NCBI GenBank assembly: GCA_034696485.1
Contig: JAQIWT010000401.1
Location: 1 to 21,114, forward strand
Length of the DNA: 21,114 bases
Direction: 5' to 3'
From: Isohypsibius dastychi
Taxonomy: Eukaryota > Tardigrada > Eutardigrada > Parachela > Isohypsibiidae
The notes beneath the pieces were generated by a model. That model saw nothing but the letters and a program-made list of their open reading frames with translations, was not told the origin of the DNA and made no database searches. Below are positions 1-9,317 of the stretch, piece after piece (position 1 is the stretch's first letter; each line of letters begins with the position of its first letter). The translations under genes were made by a program, and so were the position numbers.

Positions 1-780
1 CCAAAATCTTTGGTTTAGTGATAGTTAATCATGGTTAGTGCCAAATTAGTCACTAATTTTAGTTTTCGGGATCCCTAACTGTTACCGCATGCTCTGTTCT
101 AGAGATGAATTGTCCTCCCCCCTCCCCCTGAGCTGGAATCAGTGCATGTAGGCCCGTCGAGTGAGCGACTAGCCAATTTGTTTTTACAATACAAATACAA
201 TTCAACAATTCAAACACAAACCTGAAAAACACAAACCTTTACAATCTCTCGAATTTCGGAAACATTTTCACGATGGAGAGTGGGTTTGCTGACTGTTACG
301 TTATGTTACGTCTGATACGTTATCCAATCAGAATCATCGCCACGTTGGGCTCTAGTGTAGAGACTGAAGAGCATCGATTCGGGACCCCGTAATGTCTCAA
401 AAGTTTTTACATCGCCAATCAGTCATTTTATTTGTAGTTTTTCTCTGTTCCTCAGACTTCTTCGCTAAAGTTTCGGACTATTCTCTTCTCTGGTGGTTCA
501 TTTGATTTATATTTTTGCTACATTTCAATGCAGTCTCTTGTTTCGATTGCTGAGGATTCTCCTTTTTCTAGGATTCTCCTTTTTCTAGGTCTTTTTTTTC
601 TAGGTCTTTTTCTAGGTCCTTGAGGATCTCCGCGATTCTCCCGCTGCAGCTCTGGAATACCCTTTTAAATTGTTTCCTCGTATTGAATTTCTGCTACTAA
701 GCCAGAATTCTATTCGCTCAGATTTGGGGCTATTGCTTCAACTCAGAACTCAGAACTCGGTATTCGGAACTCGGAACTCG
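1..780. other. Non-coding stretch with two short tandem repeats
   Basis: No convincing coding frame is seen. Bases 553-619 hold a pyrimidine-rich tandem array built on TTTTTCTAGG(T/A), in four or five imperfect units. Bases 740-780 hold a second array of AACTCGG/AACTCAG-like units. Both look like simple slippage products. The rest is unique-looking AT-rich sequence with no RNA gene or element end that I can recognise. Confidence 0.6.
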
Positions 781-789
781 CATGCTTAA

Positions 790-1440
790 TTCAGTGGCGT
801 AGTAAACCCTGGAGCAAAAAGGGGATGACTTACAAAATTGACCTTACCCAGGGCTGGTGGTATCTGATTCAGGACTTTAATGCAATGACTTCTATCGAGA
901 GATGTCAGGGTTTTTACTGACCTCAGTTTGCGGTCTGTCGGTTTCAGAAAAAACAGTCCAGACAGATTCTCCCGTTTGCTTTGTGCGCATGACAACTCAT
1001 TAGCCGGGAAAGTCAAACAATAGGGCAGAACCATATTTTTCGTCCTGGTATTCAACTTGTCGTCCGTGCTTCATTAATTTGAACTGAGAGACAGAGCTCA
1101 ACTCTACCAGCAGAAGTGTGGAATGAGTTTCTGCAATTTTAGGTTCTTTGCACTCCAAAATCTGTCTAAACTACTGCAAGACTTCTGAACATGATTGGCA
1201 TCAATGAATAAGCAGAAATTGCAAATCAGAGCCCGCGTTTAGGTCCCCATGGTTGAGAGCTATGAATTTACATACAGAAAACTTATTACGGATGAAAAAT
1301 CGATTAACAGGACGAAAAATGGAATTCTGCACTATTGTTTCACTTTTCCGGCACAAATAGAGTGCATTGACTGCCTTGACTGTCCTTCCTTAGAGAGACA
1401 GACTGGAAATCAAGGTCAATCAAAGCGACATATCTGGATA
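790..1440. repeat. Diverged fold-back (inverted repeat)
   Basis: The reverse complement of about 790-1090 matches about 1268-1440 in the same order. Both arms contain AGGACGAAAAAT, then a run giving CTATTGTTT(G/C)ACTTT, then a GAGA-rich part. The arms also translate alike: RTKN..L.YC.TFPA appears in a minus frame of one arm and a plus frame of the other. Identity looks like roughly 70 percent with indels, over a spacer of about 180 bases. This is an old inverted duplication or the remains of a fold-back element. The shared peptide hints that the repeat once held coding sequence, but the family is not recognised. Confidence 0.5.
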
Positions 1441-1499
1441 GCAATGACTGGATAAACGATCAGAATCTGATATTACTAGCCTTAAGAGAGATTGCGGAT

Positions 1500-2064
1500 G
1501 GCTCTTCTTCAGCGAAGTCTTCGAGAAGACAGTCTGATCTTTCTACCAAGGGTAATAGCGGGCGGGGGTGGGGGCAGTTTACTCAGCTGAAAAACTTCAG
1601 AATCAAGTGGTTAACCTTCGAGTTATGCGAGGTCGTGTATGCTAGGGGTTCAGTGGTGGTATACTTAGGTGGGGCTGATACTATTCGAGGACAGTATCCA
1701 CGAAGAGTGAGTCAGCTGACCTTAGAGGCTGGTGGGGCTCCACAAATGTCTGGAGAGTTTAGATGATTTTCGGGGAAATTACCAGACATTGGTGATTTCT
1801 GAGTGATTCGTTCCTATCCATTGAAAAAAAATGTATAGATGACCCATGTTCCTCAACTGTGCATGACAGATGATTTCCTGAAGGCACAAAAAAGCACCAA
1901 TGTTCTTAAGGACAACAGGGTATAAAATTAGTGGCCTGGCGAAAACCAAACCTGTGCGCGTTCGGACGATACTTGCTATTAAGTTCCAGTGAATATTCCT
2001 ATTCAAAAGATTGATCTACTGGATTGCTGAAACAGATTTTGCGCGCAACAATTGGTTGATCTTC
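1500..2064. other. No recognisable gene
   Basis: Only short open frames are present and none resembles a known family. There is a G-rich run near 1560-1575. Nothing else stands out before the tandem duplication. Confidence 0.5.
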
Positions 2065-2461
2065 GGCGGAAGGAAAAGTTCAAAAACTTCCAGTGCAGAT
2101 ATAAAACTCATAATATGAATTTATTTAGAGATTAACTATCTTAACCTTCGAGCTGAAGTGCCAACTTGATTCTGACCGTCAGAAAACTTTCTTTGACTTT
2201 CAGGTTTCTTAAAATTTACGCCTAAAGATTTTATAACGCTGTACAGTAACTTACGAAATAACCGAATAAAAGAATCAATCTCTGGTCAGAACAAAGTACT
2301 GTTTTCTGCCTATCCAACGAACTAATCTAGCAAACAATCAGAGAGTTTGTTATAATTTAGTTTCTCGCCTGAACTTTTGGAACGTTTATGGATAAATGAG
2401 CAGTTTCAGAATGGGCCCAGCGCGAGCGCCCTGTCCAGTCATACTGGTGTTGCCCTCTACT
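2065..2461 (+). repeat. Tandem duplication, copy 1 (397-base unit)
   Basis: The unit begins GGCGGAAGGAAAAGTTC and ends CCCTCTACT, followed at once by copy 2. The copies differ at only a few bases, for example near 2400 where GCAGTTTCAGAATGG faces GCAAGTTCAAAATGG near 2796. The near identity indicates a recent event. The unit has no long open frame and no recognised element end. Confidence 0.9.
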
Positions 2462-2858
2462 GGCGGAAGGAAAAGTTCAAAAACTTCCAGTGCAGATATA
2501 AAACTCATAATATGAATTTATTTAGAGATTAACTATCTTAACCTTCGAGCTGAAGTGCCAACTTGATTCTGACCGTCAGAAAACTTTCTTTGACTTTCAG
2601 GTTTCTTAAAATTTACGCCTAAAGATTTTATAACGCTGTACAGTAACTTACGAAATAACCGAATAAAAGAATCAATCTCTGGTCAGAACAAAGTACTGTT
2701 TTCTGCCTATCCAACGAACTAATCTAGCAAACAATCAGAGAGTTTGTTATAATTTAGTTTCTCGCCTGAACTTTTGGAACGTTTATGGATAAATGAGCAA
2801 GTTCAAAATGGGCCCAGCGCGAGCGCCCTGTCCAGTCATACTGGTGTTGCCCTCTACT
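2462..2858 (+). repeat. Tandem duplication, copy 2
   Basis: This is the second copy of the 397-base unit, head to tail with copy 1. The flank diverges straight after the shared CCCTCTACTGG (TCG here, CGG after copy 1), which marks the end of the duplication. Confidence 0.9.
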
Positions 2859-2860
2859 GG

Positions 2861-3900
2861 TCGTACATCACCGTGCTCATCTTGACCACGGCGTCCACCT
2901 GTGAGACAGAGCTGCTACGAAATCTCTCTTTGCAGTCTGATTAGACTGTGTGTGGTCAAGATGCAAATGAAAGCCGCCAGAGGCGTGCTTGCAACGCTTA
3001 ATTGTCATGAGGTCTGAACAATGAAACTGATGATTTTTTCTGAATTTGTAAAAAAATCCTAGAGCTACGTTTAAGCAATCGTTAGATAGTTCAAACAGTT
3101 CTTTATCCAACAATGGTGATCAGTCTCCACCGAAATTTTATGCCCTGTTGTCCTTAAGCAAATTAGGTGGCGTGTCTACAATCGGCATGATTATGGACTG
3201 TGTACTCAAACTATACTCAGACAATCATCTAGCTGATTAAATCAATCAATTCTTAAATCATTTTCGACGCTAAAAGAATCGATGTCAACCCAGGCATACT
3301 GTTCAGTGCTGTACAGTATATACAAAGGCGTCCTTTCCCTTTATAACGATGTTCACCGAAGGTCTTCATTGATTCTGATTGTCTGCTTCTCTTTCTGATC
3401 GCACGGATTCGAATAGACAATGCTGAAACGCGGCCACATGTGCGAAAGAGGAAATCGAAAATCTCAGAGATGAGCCAGGTTAAACCACAAAATAGCCCGA
3501 TTTGAGATACTCGATTTGATACTCGATGTCGTTTCACCATTTCTCAGCTGGCATAGTACTCTGAGTCAACCCGAACAGTCACTATGGGCCGATATTGCTT
3601 ATGGAAATTCAAATGCGTCTAACAAAATCATTTAGAAACGTTCCTGATCGCAGGAGTGAACCACTCTCCAAAATTCATCAGATTAAAAATGCAACGAAGA
3701 TGAGAACCATATCCACAGCGGCAGAACTAACGAGACGTTCACACAATGCAGAGCATTTTTTATTTGATATACTGGGATTTCTAGTCCGAAGTAGATTCAA
3801 GGGAGCACACAGACAACACCTTTTCGAATTTTGTTTCTCCATTCTGATCCATCCTTTTCGTTGAAATCGACCGCTTGAGGGTACATTAAAGAATGAAAAA
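2861..3900. other. No recognisable gene
   Basis: Open frames of 78 to 95 codons exist on both strands (2877-3113 minus, 3253-3540 minus, 3595-3864 plus). None shows a motif, biased composition or continuity with neighbours, so they are treated as chance frames. Confidence 0.45.
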
Positions 3901-3902
3901 CT

Positions 3903-4337
3903 TCAATGTGGCCGACGAAAAGAAGCCCTGGCTTTAGAAATTTCATTTATTTGAAACAAGTTTTCGGCAGCGTTTATCGTCACCAATCCATCGGTTGGTG
4001 CAAAGAACCAAGTCACAGTCGACACAAAATGCTCACCCCATTCCATGGAGGTCCATGTTATTCGTATTTTGTTTCTTAAACTCAATTTCACGGGCAGTTC
4101 AGGAAGACACTCGGTAATTTCAGTAATCGATGTAAATTTTTTCTCGAATTGGATTTGAAACAGAATTTTAATTTTGATTGTCCGTATTACAATGTCAAAC
4201 GAAAGAGGTGGTTTGAAAGCTTCAAAACAAAATATCATCGAAGAAAAACACGTTGTCTGAGGCTGAGAATTTTTGTATATACTGGGCATCCAGGAAGTCT
4301 TCAGCTCTAATCTCAAGGTGAGGAACAATGTCCGCAT
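3903..4337 (-). CDS. Hypothetical ORF downstream of the SAP gene
   Basis: This 144-codon frame starts at ATG 4337 and ends at TGA 3903-3905. It lies on the same strand as the SAP-domain gene, 57 bases after that gene's TAA. The product would be mixed in composition, with a hydrophobic middle and a C-terminal part containing TWTSMEWGEHF and FAPTDGLVTINAAENLF. I do not recognise the family. Its position could make it a second ORF of whatever element the SAP gene belongs to, but it could equally be a chance frame or an exon fragment. Confidence 0.25.
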   Translation of the reverse strand: MRTLFLTLRLELKTSWMPSIYKNSQPQTTCFSSMIFCFEAFKPPLSFDIVIRTIKIKILFQIQFEKKFTSITEITECLPELPVKLSLRNKIRITWTSMEWGEHFVSTVTWFFAPTDGLVTINAAENLFQINEISKARASFRRPH

Positions 4338-4815
4338 GAGACAGATACAAGTTAGATTTTTCCATCCCAGTAATTTTGTTCTATGACGTTACATTATTCA
4401 ACTTTGCGTCTTTTCATTTGTTTCTTGAATGCTTTCTCTACAGCCCCCAACTCTTTCCGTGGCTGGGAGACAATCATGTTTATAACTTCCTTCTAGTTTG
4501 AGTCTGTGGGGCAAGAAGCACTAGTGTGTGTGTTCTGGAGAGCTTGAAACGGTAATTCGAAACTCTGGTCGTCAAAGGTCAACACGGCGGCTGGCTGATA
4601 GTCCCGGCGCTTGACAGTCAGGAATTCAAGATAATCAAGATATTCCGCTAGGCAGCTGGCATGAACAGGGGAGGCGGTAAGACGTCTGGCAACATTCATA
4701 CTTCCGACGAAGAACTTGTCGATGGTCAGGTCCAAAGGGCCGATTTTGCCTCCTCGGTTTTCGTACATACGTCGAGTATAGGCAAATTTATGGGGACGAG
4801 GTAGGGCTTTGGCGT

Positions 4816-4823
4816 GTTTGGGC
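4816..4823. repeat. Target site duplication, left copy
   Basis: GTTTGGGC lies immediately before the left terminal repeat and is identical to 5611-5618. Confidence 0.88.
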
Positions 4824-5610
4824 TAGTGTTGATTCAATATGATAGAATATCGATATTTTTTATATGATATTTGATATTTGATATGATATTCCGGAATATC
4901 GATATCAGTTTGAGCAATATGATATTTCGTAAAATATTATCGATAATATTAAGGTACATCGATGATATCGTTTACGATGAAATCAACCGAGAATTTCATA
5001 AATATTTCAGAAATTGTTGAACACAGCTATGCGGGCGTTGTTAGAATTAGAACTTAGAGAATCGATGAGTTTTTTGATGGGGGTGGGGGAGGGGGGGGGG
5101 GCTGCGAGATTCAAGATTGCATCACCTGCTGCTTGCCAATTGCCTTTCAAAAATCAGAGCGCTTCTTCTCTTCTGGTTGTTCTTCTCTCTTTAATTAGTT
5201 TATGAGTTTTCATGTCATTTCTCAATAATCGAGACGGTGAGGAAGATAGCGAGGAAGAAGCCGAAAGACGAGCTCAGTTTGATGAGATCTGGCACCAAAA
5301 CGACCATGAAGAAGAGGAGCATATGCGACAGTCGATGGGAAATGGAAACAACAATCAAAATTCGGAATCATCCAGCCCGAGTAGTTCTGGTCCTAGGTGA
5401 CTTTTTGCGTTTTGGTTGATCGTGGAATTTCGCTGTTTCTTGGAAGCTAGATCTTTTGTTTACTTGTTGAAAATATCATTCGATATTGATATTGATATTT
5501 TGGAAAATATTATCAATATCATATCGATATCATATTGAAAGTTTCAATATGATATTAGCCAAATATCGTTATCATATCAATATCATATCTATCATATTGC
5601 ATCAACACTA
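4824..5610. mobile_element. Non-autonomous hAT-type DNA transposon
   Basis: The element starts TAGTGTTGATTCAATATGAT and ends with the reverse complement of TAGTGTTGATGCAATATGAT, so the terminal inverted repeats match at 22 of 23 positions. It is flanked by a perfect 8-base direct repeat, GTTTGGGC. An 8-base duplication with TAGTGTTG-like ends is the hallmark of the hAT superfamily. Subterminal regions on both sides are dense in ATATCGATAT-type motifs, likely the relics of transposase-binding arrays. At 787 bases it is too short for a transposase. It lies inside the SAP gene. Confidence 0.88.
5212..5400 (+). CDS. Acidic ORF carried inside the hAT element
   Basis: This 62-codon frame, ATG to TGA, is strongly acidic at the start (EEDSEEEAERR) and ends in a Ser/Asn-rich tail. 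The last codons read CCTAGGTGAC, so the stop may really be a 5' splice site (CCTAG|GTGACT) and the frame an exon. As the only internal coding-like segment of a deletion-derivative transposon, it may be the N-terminal remnant of the parent transposase gene or captured host sequence. No domain is recognisable. Confidence 0.35.
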   Translation: MSFLNNRDGEEDSEEEAERRAQFDEIWHQNDHEEEEHMRQSMGNGNNNQNSESSSPSSSGPR

Positions 5611-5618
5611 GTTTGGGC
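5611..5618. repeat. Target site duplication, right copy
   Basis: GTTTGGGC lies immediately after the right terminal repeat and is identical to 4816-4823. The pair is the insertion footprint in the SAP coding exon. Confidence 0.88.
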
Positions 5619-6135
5619 AGAGACGAGTATGATGGCATTGATGTGCCGACGATCTCACAGTCGGAATCCGAATCAGCGCTGGAAGAGAAATCCATCGGGG
5701 CTTCCTGGCGATAATGTTTCTTCGGAGCTGATTTCTTCGATGAGGACTGAGTGAAACGATGTTTTCTTGGTGAATCAGGTGGCTGGGAATCGTGCTGGCT
5801 TTTCTAGTGCTCCATGAGTCGAGCAGCTAAAGCTGGCTTTTTCCCTCGAGAATCCAGGCAAAGTTCGGTCAAACGATCTCGCAACTGCTTAACGCTCAGT
5901 TCCAAGATCGAGGGATCAATGAAAGAATCCATGACGCTAGAAGGAAAACGCATGCAAATTCAAGAATGATTATTTCTCAAGCAAAACATCAGGTTATATA
6001 GCAGTCGAATTAGATCCATGAAGAAGACAGGAGGGGCAATCCTCGCGCCAAATTATGAACAAGTTCAGCCTCCACAACTTTCCTCATTTTTGAAGTTTTT
6101 TGCAAGAATTTTTTGCACGGTGTTTGTCTGTATAG

Positions 6136-7230
6136 AAAACCAAATTTGATACTGCGTTCGAAAACGCTGGTGGAATTGTGCAGAGTGCCGATGAAGCGAT
6201 CAGCGTCATCGACGCCGCGTTGGCTGATCTTGCAGCTGTCCAGAAATATTTTCGGATACTTCGGGAATCCTACGAATTTGCACTCACCAATGCTCGCCGA
6301 CTCGATTTTAACGAGCACAGTTCTGCAGCTATTACTGTCAAGCTGCAGCATTATGGATCTGTTGCCACAAAATGTTCGACTGCAGCGGTGAAGCAAAGCA
6401 TAACAATGTCAGACCATGTCAATCGCGGGATGTCCGAAGAAGAAGCGCTGAAGGCACGCATGGGAGACTTCTCCAAAGTGTTCGACCAATATTCTACGGC
6501 CATTTCACCACACTTGAAACCTGGACACGAGGCTGGGCGGGCTGCGAATAAGGCAACATTCCATATGGAAAAACTACAGGAAAATCTCAATCGTTCGGCG
6601 GAAAACAAAATCTTGCAGGAGTCGACTTCAACAGTTTACTTCACCGCAGCTCAAAATTTTGCCAGAGAAGTTGTGGCCGACACGTCTTTGAGCAAATAGG
6701 AGCTCACTAATTCTATGAGTACTGCAATTTCCTGCCGAGTAATGTGTGCGTATATTGTTTTATTGATATGATTCCGATATCCAATAAGCCGTTATTCTCA
6801 CAGAGAACTCCGAGCTGGAGAAGTTCATCGAGCAGCAGGTCCGTGAAACGGAAGCAGAGGAGCACGATGGTTCCTCAGTTTACACTGGGGTGGGCGAGGC
6901 GGGTAGCGAGTTGGAAGTGGACGAGGAGGAGTTGGAAGAGGAAGACGAAGCGGAGCAGGAAGCGGAGGAAGCGGAAGGGGAGGGGGAAGCGGCGGCAAAA
7001 GCGGAAGAGGCAGAAGCGGAGGAGACTGAGCCAGAGCCGGAAGTGGTTGTTCAGGAGCGTAAGACTGAACAGGCGAAGAAGCCGGAAACAGTTCTGGAGC
7101 CGGAACCGGAAGTGGTTCGTCGAAAGCGTATGCCTTAAAAGGCAAAAAAGCCAGAAGTCGCTGTTGTACCGGAAGTTGTTCCAGCGGCGACCAGCCGTGC
7201 TGGACGAATTCAGAAGCAGAAAATAATTGT
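6136..7230 (+). pseudogene. Helical protein with long acidic tail (two exons)
   Basis: An acceptor (TGTCTGTATAG) precedes 6136, and the frame then runs through an Ala/Leu/Gln-rich, probably helical segment (DEAISVIDAALADLAAVQKY, later EEEALKARMGDF). It meets TAG at 6697-6699 but continues sensibly for 13 codons to a donor at 6739 (CGA|GTAATG). A 67-base intron ends CACAGAG at 6805 and the frame resumes in phase as NSELEKFIEQQV, followed by an extremely Glu/Ala-rich tail with EPEVV repeats. TAA at 7136-7138 interrupts, yet the same frame goes on as KAKKPEVAVVPEVVP, clearly the same repeat style, to about 7230. Either two nonsense mutations have hit an otherwise intact frame or the codons are read through. 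The first exon is not found. Family unknown. Confidence 0.5.
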
Positions 7231-7319
7231 TAGCTTGTCATTATTTAGTTTGATGTATAGTGGTCTGAGTGTGTGCAGTAGTATGGATGTGTGTACTGTC
7301 GTTGCTCAATTTGTGTTTT

Positions 7320-7325
7320 AATAAA
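7320..7325 (+). terminator. Polyadenylation signal AATAAA
   Basis: AATAAA lies about 90 bases after the last coding-like codon of the plus-strand helical/acidic gene and is followed by a GT-rich stretch (GGTTCAGGGTGGTT), as expected for a 3' end. It overlaps the region where the minus-strand Fic frame could extend, so the two genes are convergent. Confidence 0.45.
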
Positions 7326-7393
7326 GGTTCAGGGTGGTTCGACTTATCAAAATCTAGTGCGTTTAATGCAAGTCTCAGTGACATGTCAGCGTT

Positions 7394-8507
7394 CTAAACA
7401 GTGAAATTCCACAAGGCGTTCGTACCAATGCCAGCGTGACAGTCTTCCAAACAACTTAGATAGAGTTGCCGAGAGGTCACGAAGAATGGCACATTCAAAT
7501 GACTCTCAAGAGTCTCCCTAACTGACAAACGACCAACTCGGCAATTACCGTTTGGAAACGGGTGGATTTGTAAAAAAGTAGCTAGGAACTCGGCTGCAAT
7601 CTCGAAGCGAAGAAAGAAAAATGAGTGTCGCGAAAGGTCAGCATTGAGCTTGAACAACAAATCGGTCAGAAGTCCGTCAATTAAAAACGGGAAAACAAAG
7701 TGATGGGTTTTGCGGTCTGTGCGTGTAGTGGAGGCTGGCTTCAAACGAAATATCATGCGTTCGGGAGGATATTCACCATCACAATTCTGTGTATGTCTTG
7801 AACGTACTGAAGTGTCTAGTCAACTGTCGCGCTGAGGTGAGGCCGGGGAAACAAGGTTTTGAATGCAGTGACGAAGTTCCGGATCTTTATCTGATGTCTT
7901 TCGTATGCCGAACATTGAGCCAGGTTTTCAAAATCCTGAAACGTCAAAGCGTCAGAGATATTTATCTCTGATCTGAGTGATTTATAACAATAAACTGCTC
8001 CATAATAGGACAAGAAACTTTGAACAAACAAATAATTGTCTTCAGAACCTATAAATTCCTTCAACAACTTATAATTCTGCTCGATCTGGTCACATACGAT
8101 GCTAAGACTGTGCTGGTCGATCATTTATCATCTGGCCAGTTTATGCTAGCAAGTATTTTCAAAAACTCTGCCTGGGTCCAAACGCTCAGATCATGCTCGG
8201 GATTTTTAATCTTGCGAACCTGGTAAGTAGTATATCCATGAGATATTGTTGCTCCATCGAGGTCACCCGGCTCAGGATAACTATAATAGTTTTCCCTGGG
8301 AAACCAGTAGCCGTTTGAGAGGACCGGCTGGTGAAACTGACCTTTGGGCGAGAATAATGGTGGACGAGGATATTTTCACGTCGGTAAAATTGCTTGAACT
8401 GGAAGTTTATCCAGTTGGTGAACTGACACTGCTACCAAATGTCGAAAGGGTTTCGTCTCACTATTTTCGTCCCTAACCGTTTCTGGCCAGTTATTTTGAG
8501 GAGGCAT
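7394..8507 (-). pseudogene. Broken Fic (Fido) domain protein gene
   Basis: Fic proteins usually move AMP or another nucleotide part onto hydroxyl side chains of target proteins, using HxFx(D/E)GNGRxxR. Here 7564-7529 reads HPFPNGNCRVGR, preceded by a fitting helix (EIAAEFLATFLQI). The catalytic His is kept, but Asn replaces the usual acidic residue and Cys (TGC) replaces the Gly of GNGR, one base from GGC. The gene lies in three frames: 8507 (MPPQNNW...) to TGA 8121-8123, with an internal TGA at 8376-8378; 8124 to TAG 7816-7818; and about 7810 to TAG 7394-7396. After that TAG the frame stays open 51 codons to TAA TGA at 7238-7243. N-terminal parts contain LSNGYWFPRENYYSYPEP and SVWTQAEFLKILASINWP. 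The shifts make a functional product unlikely unless unseen introns exist. Fic identity rests on the motif and its context. Confidence 0.72.
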
Positions 8508-8839
8508 TGAGACTGAAATGGACGACTTGGTTTGATGGATACTATTCAGCTGAATCTGTTACTGCTGACAAAATAAATCTTTTATTCTTTCAATTTTGCT
8601 GTGACTATGTCGTCTGTTGGGTCTGTGCCAGTCCATACACATATATTACAGTCCTGAATGGCTGTCACCTAAACTATGAGCGGTGCTACACGAAATCAAA
8701 AATTCTGCTGTCAGAGAAGTGCCAAGAAAAATTTGTTTGCTGAAAAATGACTCAAAGAATTGCCATCGTATGGCGATTTTCTACAAGCAAGAAAGATTTG
8801 CGACAGGGTCAGGCCAGCTGCTCGTGGGTGAGCAACAAG

Positions 8840-8848
8840 TATAAAAGG
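8840..8848 (+). promoter_or_regulatory. TATA box
   Basis: TATAAAAGG is followed about 25-30 bases on by a GCAGTTTAG initiator-like site, and an ATG comes at 8913. The arrangement fits a plus-strand RNA polymerase II core promoter. It would serve the small ORF at 8913 and perhaps the Polinton-associated gene beyond it. Confidence 0.5.
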
Positions 8849-8912
8849 GAACAGGCAACGCGTGCGGGCCGCAGTTTAGTTCTCAGAAGCGATCAGAATT
8901 ATCTTCGTGAAT

Positions 8913-9044
8913 ATGGACACTATCCCGATTTCGGACGGTATGGCGGAAACATCAAACTCAATAGCTAACTTTTTTGATTTTTCTACACTGCTTCACCTTT
9001 TGTTCCGAACTACCTTGTTCGCGTTGTCACTGTTTGTGCAATGA
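8913..9044 (+). CDS. Small ORF of 43 codons
   Basis: This is the first ATG after the TATA box. The product starts MDTIPISDGMAETSNS and continues with a hydrophobic stretch (about residues 20-42, LLHLLFRTTLFALSLF) that could be a membrane helix. It ends at TGA 9042-9044, overlapping an ATG at 9041 (CAATGAAAATG). Its position between a promoter and the next reading frame supports expression as a leader or small membrane protein, but no family is recognised. Confidence 0.35.
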   Translation: MDTIPISDGMAETSNSIANFFDFSTLLHLLFRTTLFALSLFVQ

Positions 9045-9145
9045 AAATGTATGACAAGATTCACCTGAAATCTCACATTGTGCCCCTGCTCAGTTTTGTC
9101 TTCAACGGAGTTGTAAGGCTTTTGAGTTTAAAAAAAATGGAAGTA

Positions 9146-9300
9146 CTCCGTTCTCTCGATAAATTGGCCAAGAGTCAAACTGAATCAGTGAGTGAGGACC
9201 GGTCCACTGAGAGTGACAGACGGACATACACGCATCCGCTGGCTCGGGCCTCACTCACTGATTTTATTTTACTCTTGGCCGATTTATCGAGAGAACGGAG
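9146..9300. mobile_element. Mariner-like (Stowaway-type) MITE
   Basis: The element is a 155-base near palindrome. The left arm begins CTCCGTTCTCTCGATAAAT and the right arm is its inverted copy; over 54 bases the arms differ at about five positions. The loop (9198-9248) is about 51 bases. TA dinucleotides flank both ends (9144-9145, 9301-9302), the target duplication typical of the Tc1/mariner superfamily. There is no coding capacity. It lies just upstream of the 9318-9887 exon, in a probable intron. Confidence 0.82.
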
Positions 9301-9317
9301 TATGTGCAGCGGATTAG

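Larger units (their letters stand above)
4394..5932 (-). pseudogene. SAP-domain protein gene, split by a hAT element
   Basis: Reading begins at ATG 5932 (an in-frame ATG at 5956 is an alternative). Residues about 8-42 form a SAP motif, a DNA/RNA-binding helix-loop-helix: LSVKQLRDRLTELCLDS followed by GKKPALAARLM. A Ser/Lys/Asp-rich linker follows. After the transposon at 4824-5610 the same frame resumes with a structured part containing GKIGPLDLTIDKFF and YQPAAVLTFDDQSFEL, and ends KKQMKRRKVE at TAA 4394-4396. Removing the element and one target copy keeps the frame exactly, giving about 247 codons. Two in-frame TAG codons (5804-5806 after LMEH, 4493-4495 after TDSN) sit in sequence that plainly continues coding. 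The C-terminal part faintly recalls capsid/Gag-like proteins of DIRS-type retroelements, which is inference only. The SAP call is good. Confidence 0.7.

Noticed and set aside
1-785. Left edge as an LTR
   Set aside because: No TG...CA ends, primer binding site or matching second copy could be found in the window.
5083-5101. G-rich run as a quadruplex or regulatory element
   Set aside because: It is a simple homopurine run inside the hAT element with no four-tract spacing that clearly forms a functional unit.
6825-7145. A 106-codon Pro/Leu-rich minus-strand frame
   Set aside because: It is the antisense shadow of the Glu/Ala-rich tail; the plus frame joins in phase to an exon through a good intron.
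6744-7226. A 160-codon Arg/Ser/Lys-rich plus frame
   Set aside because: It is an out-of-frame reading of the acidic tail region and its first part lies in the intron.
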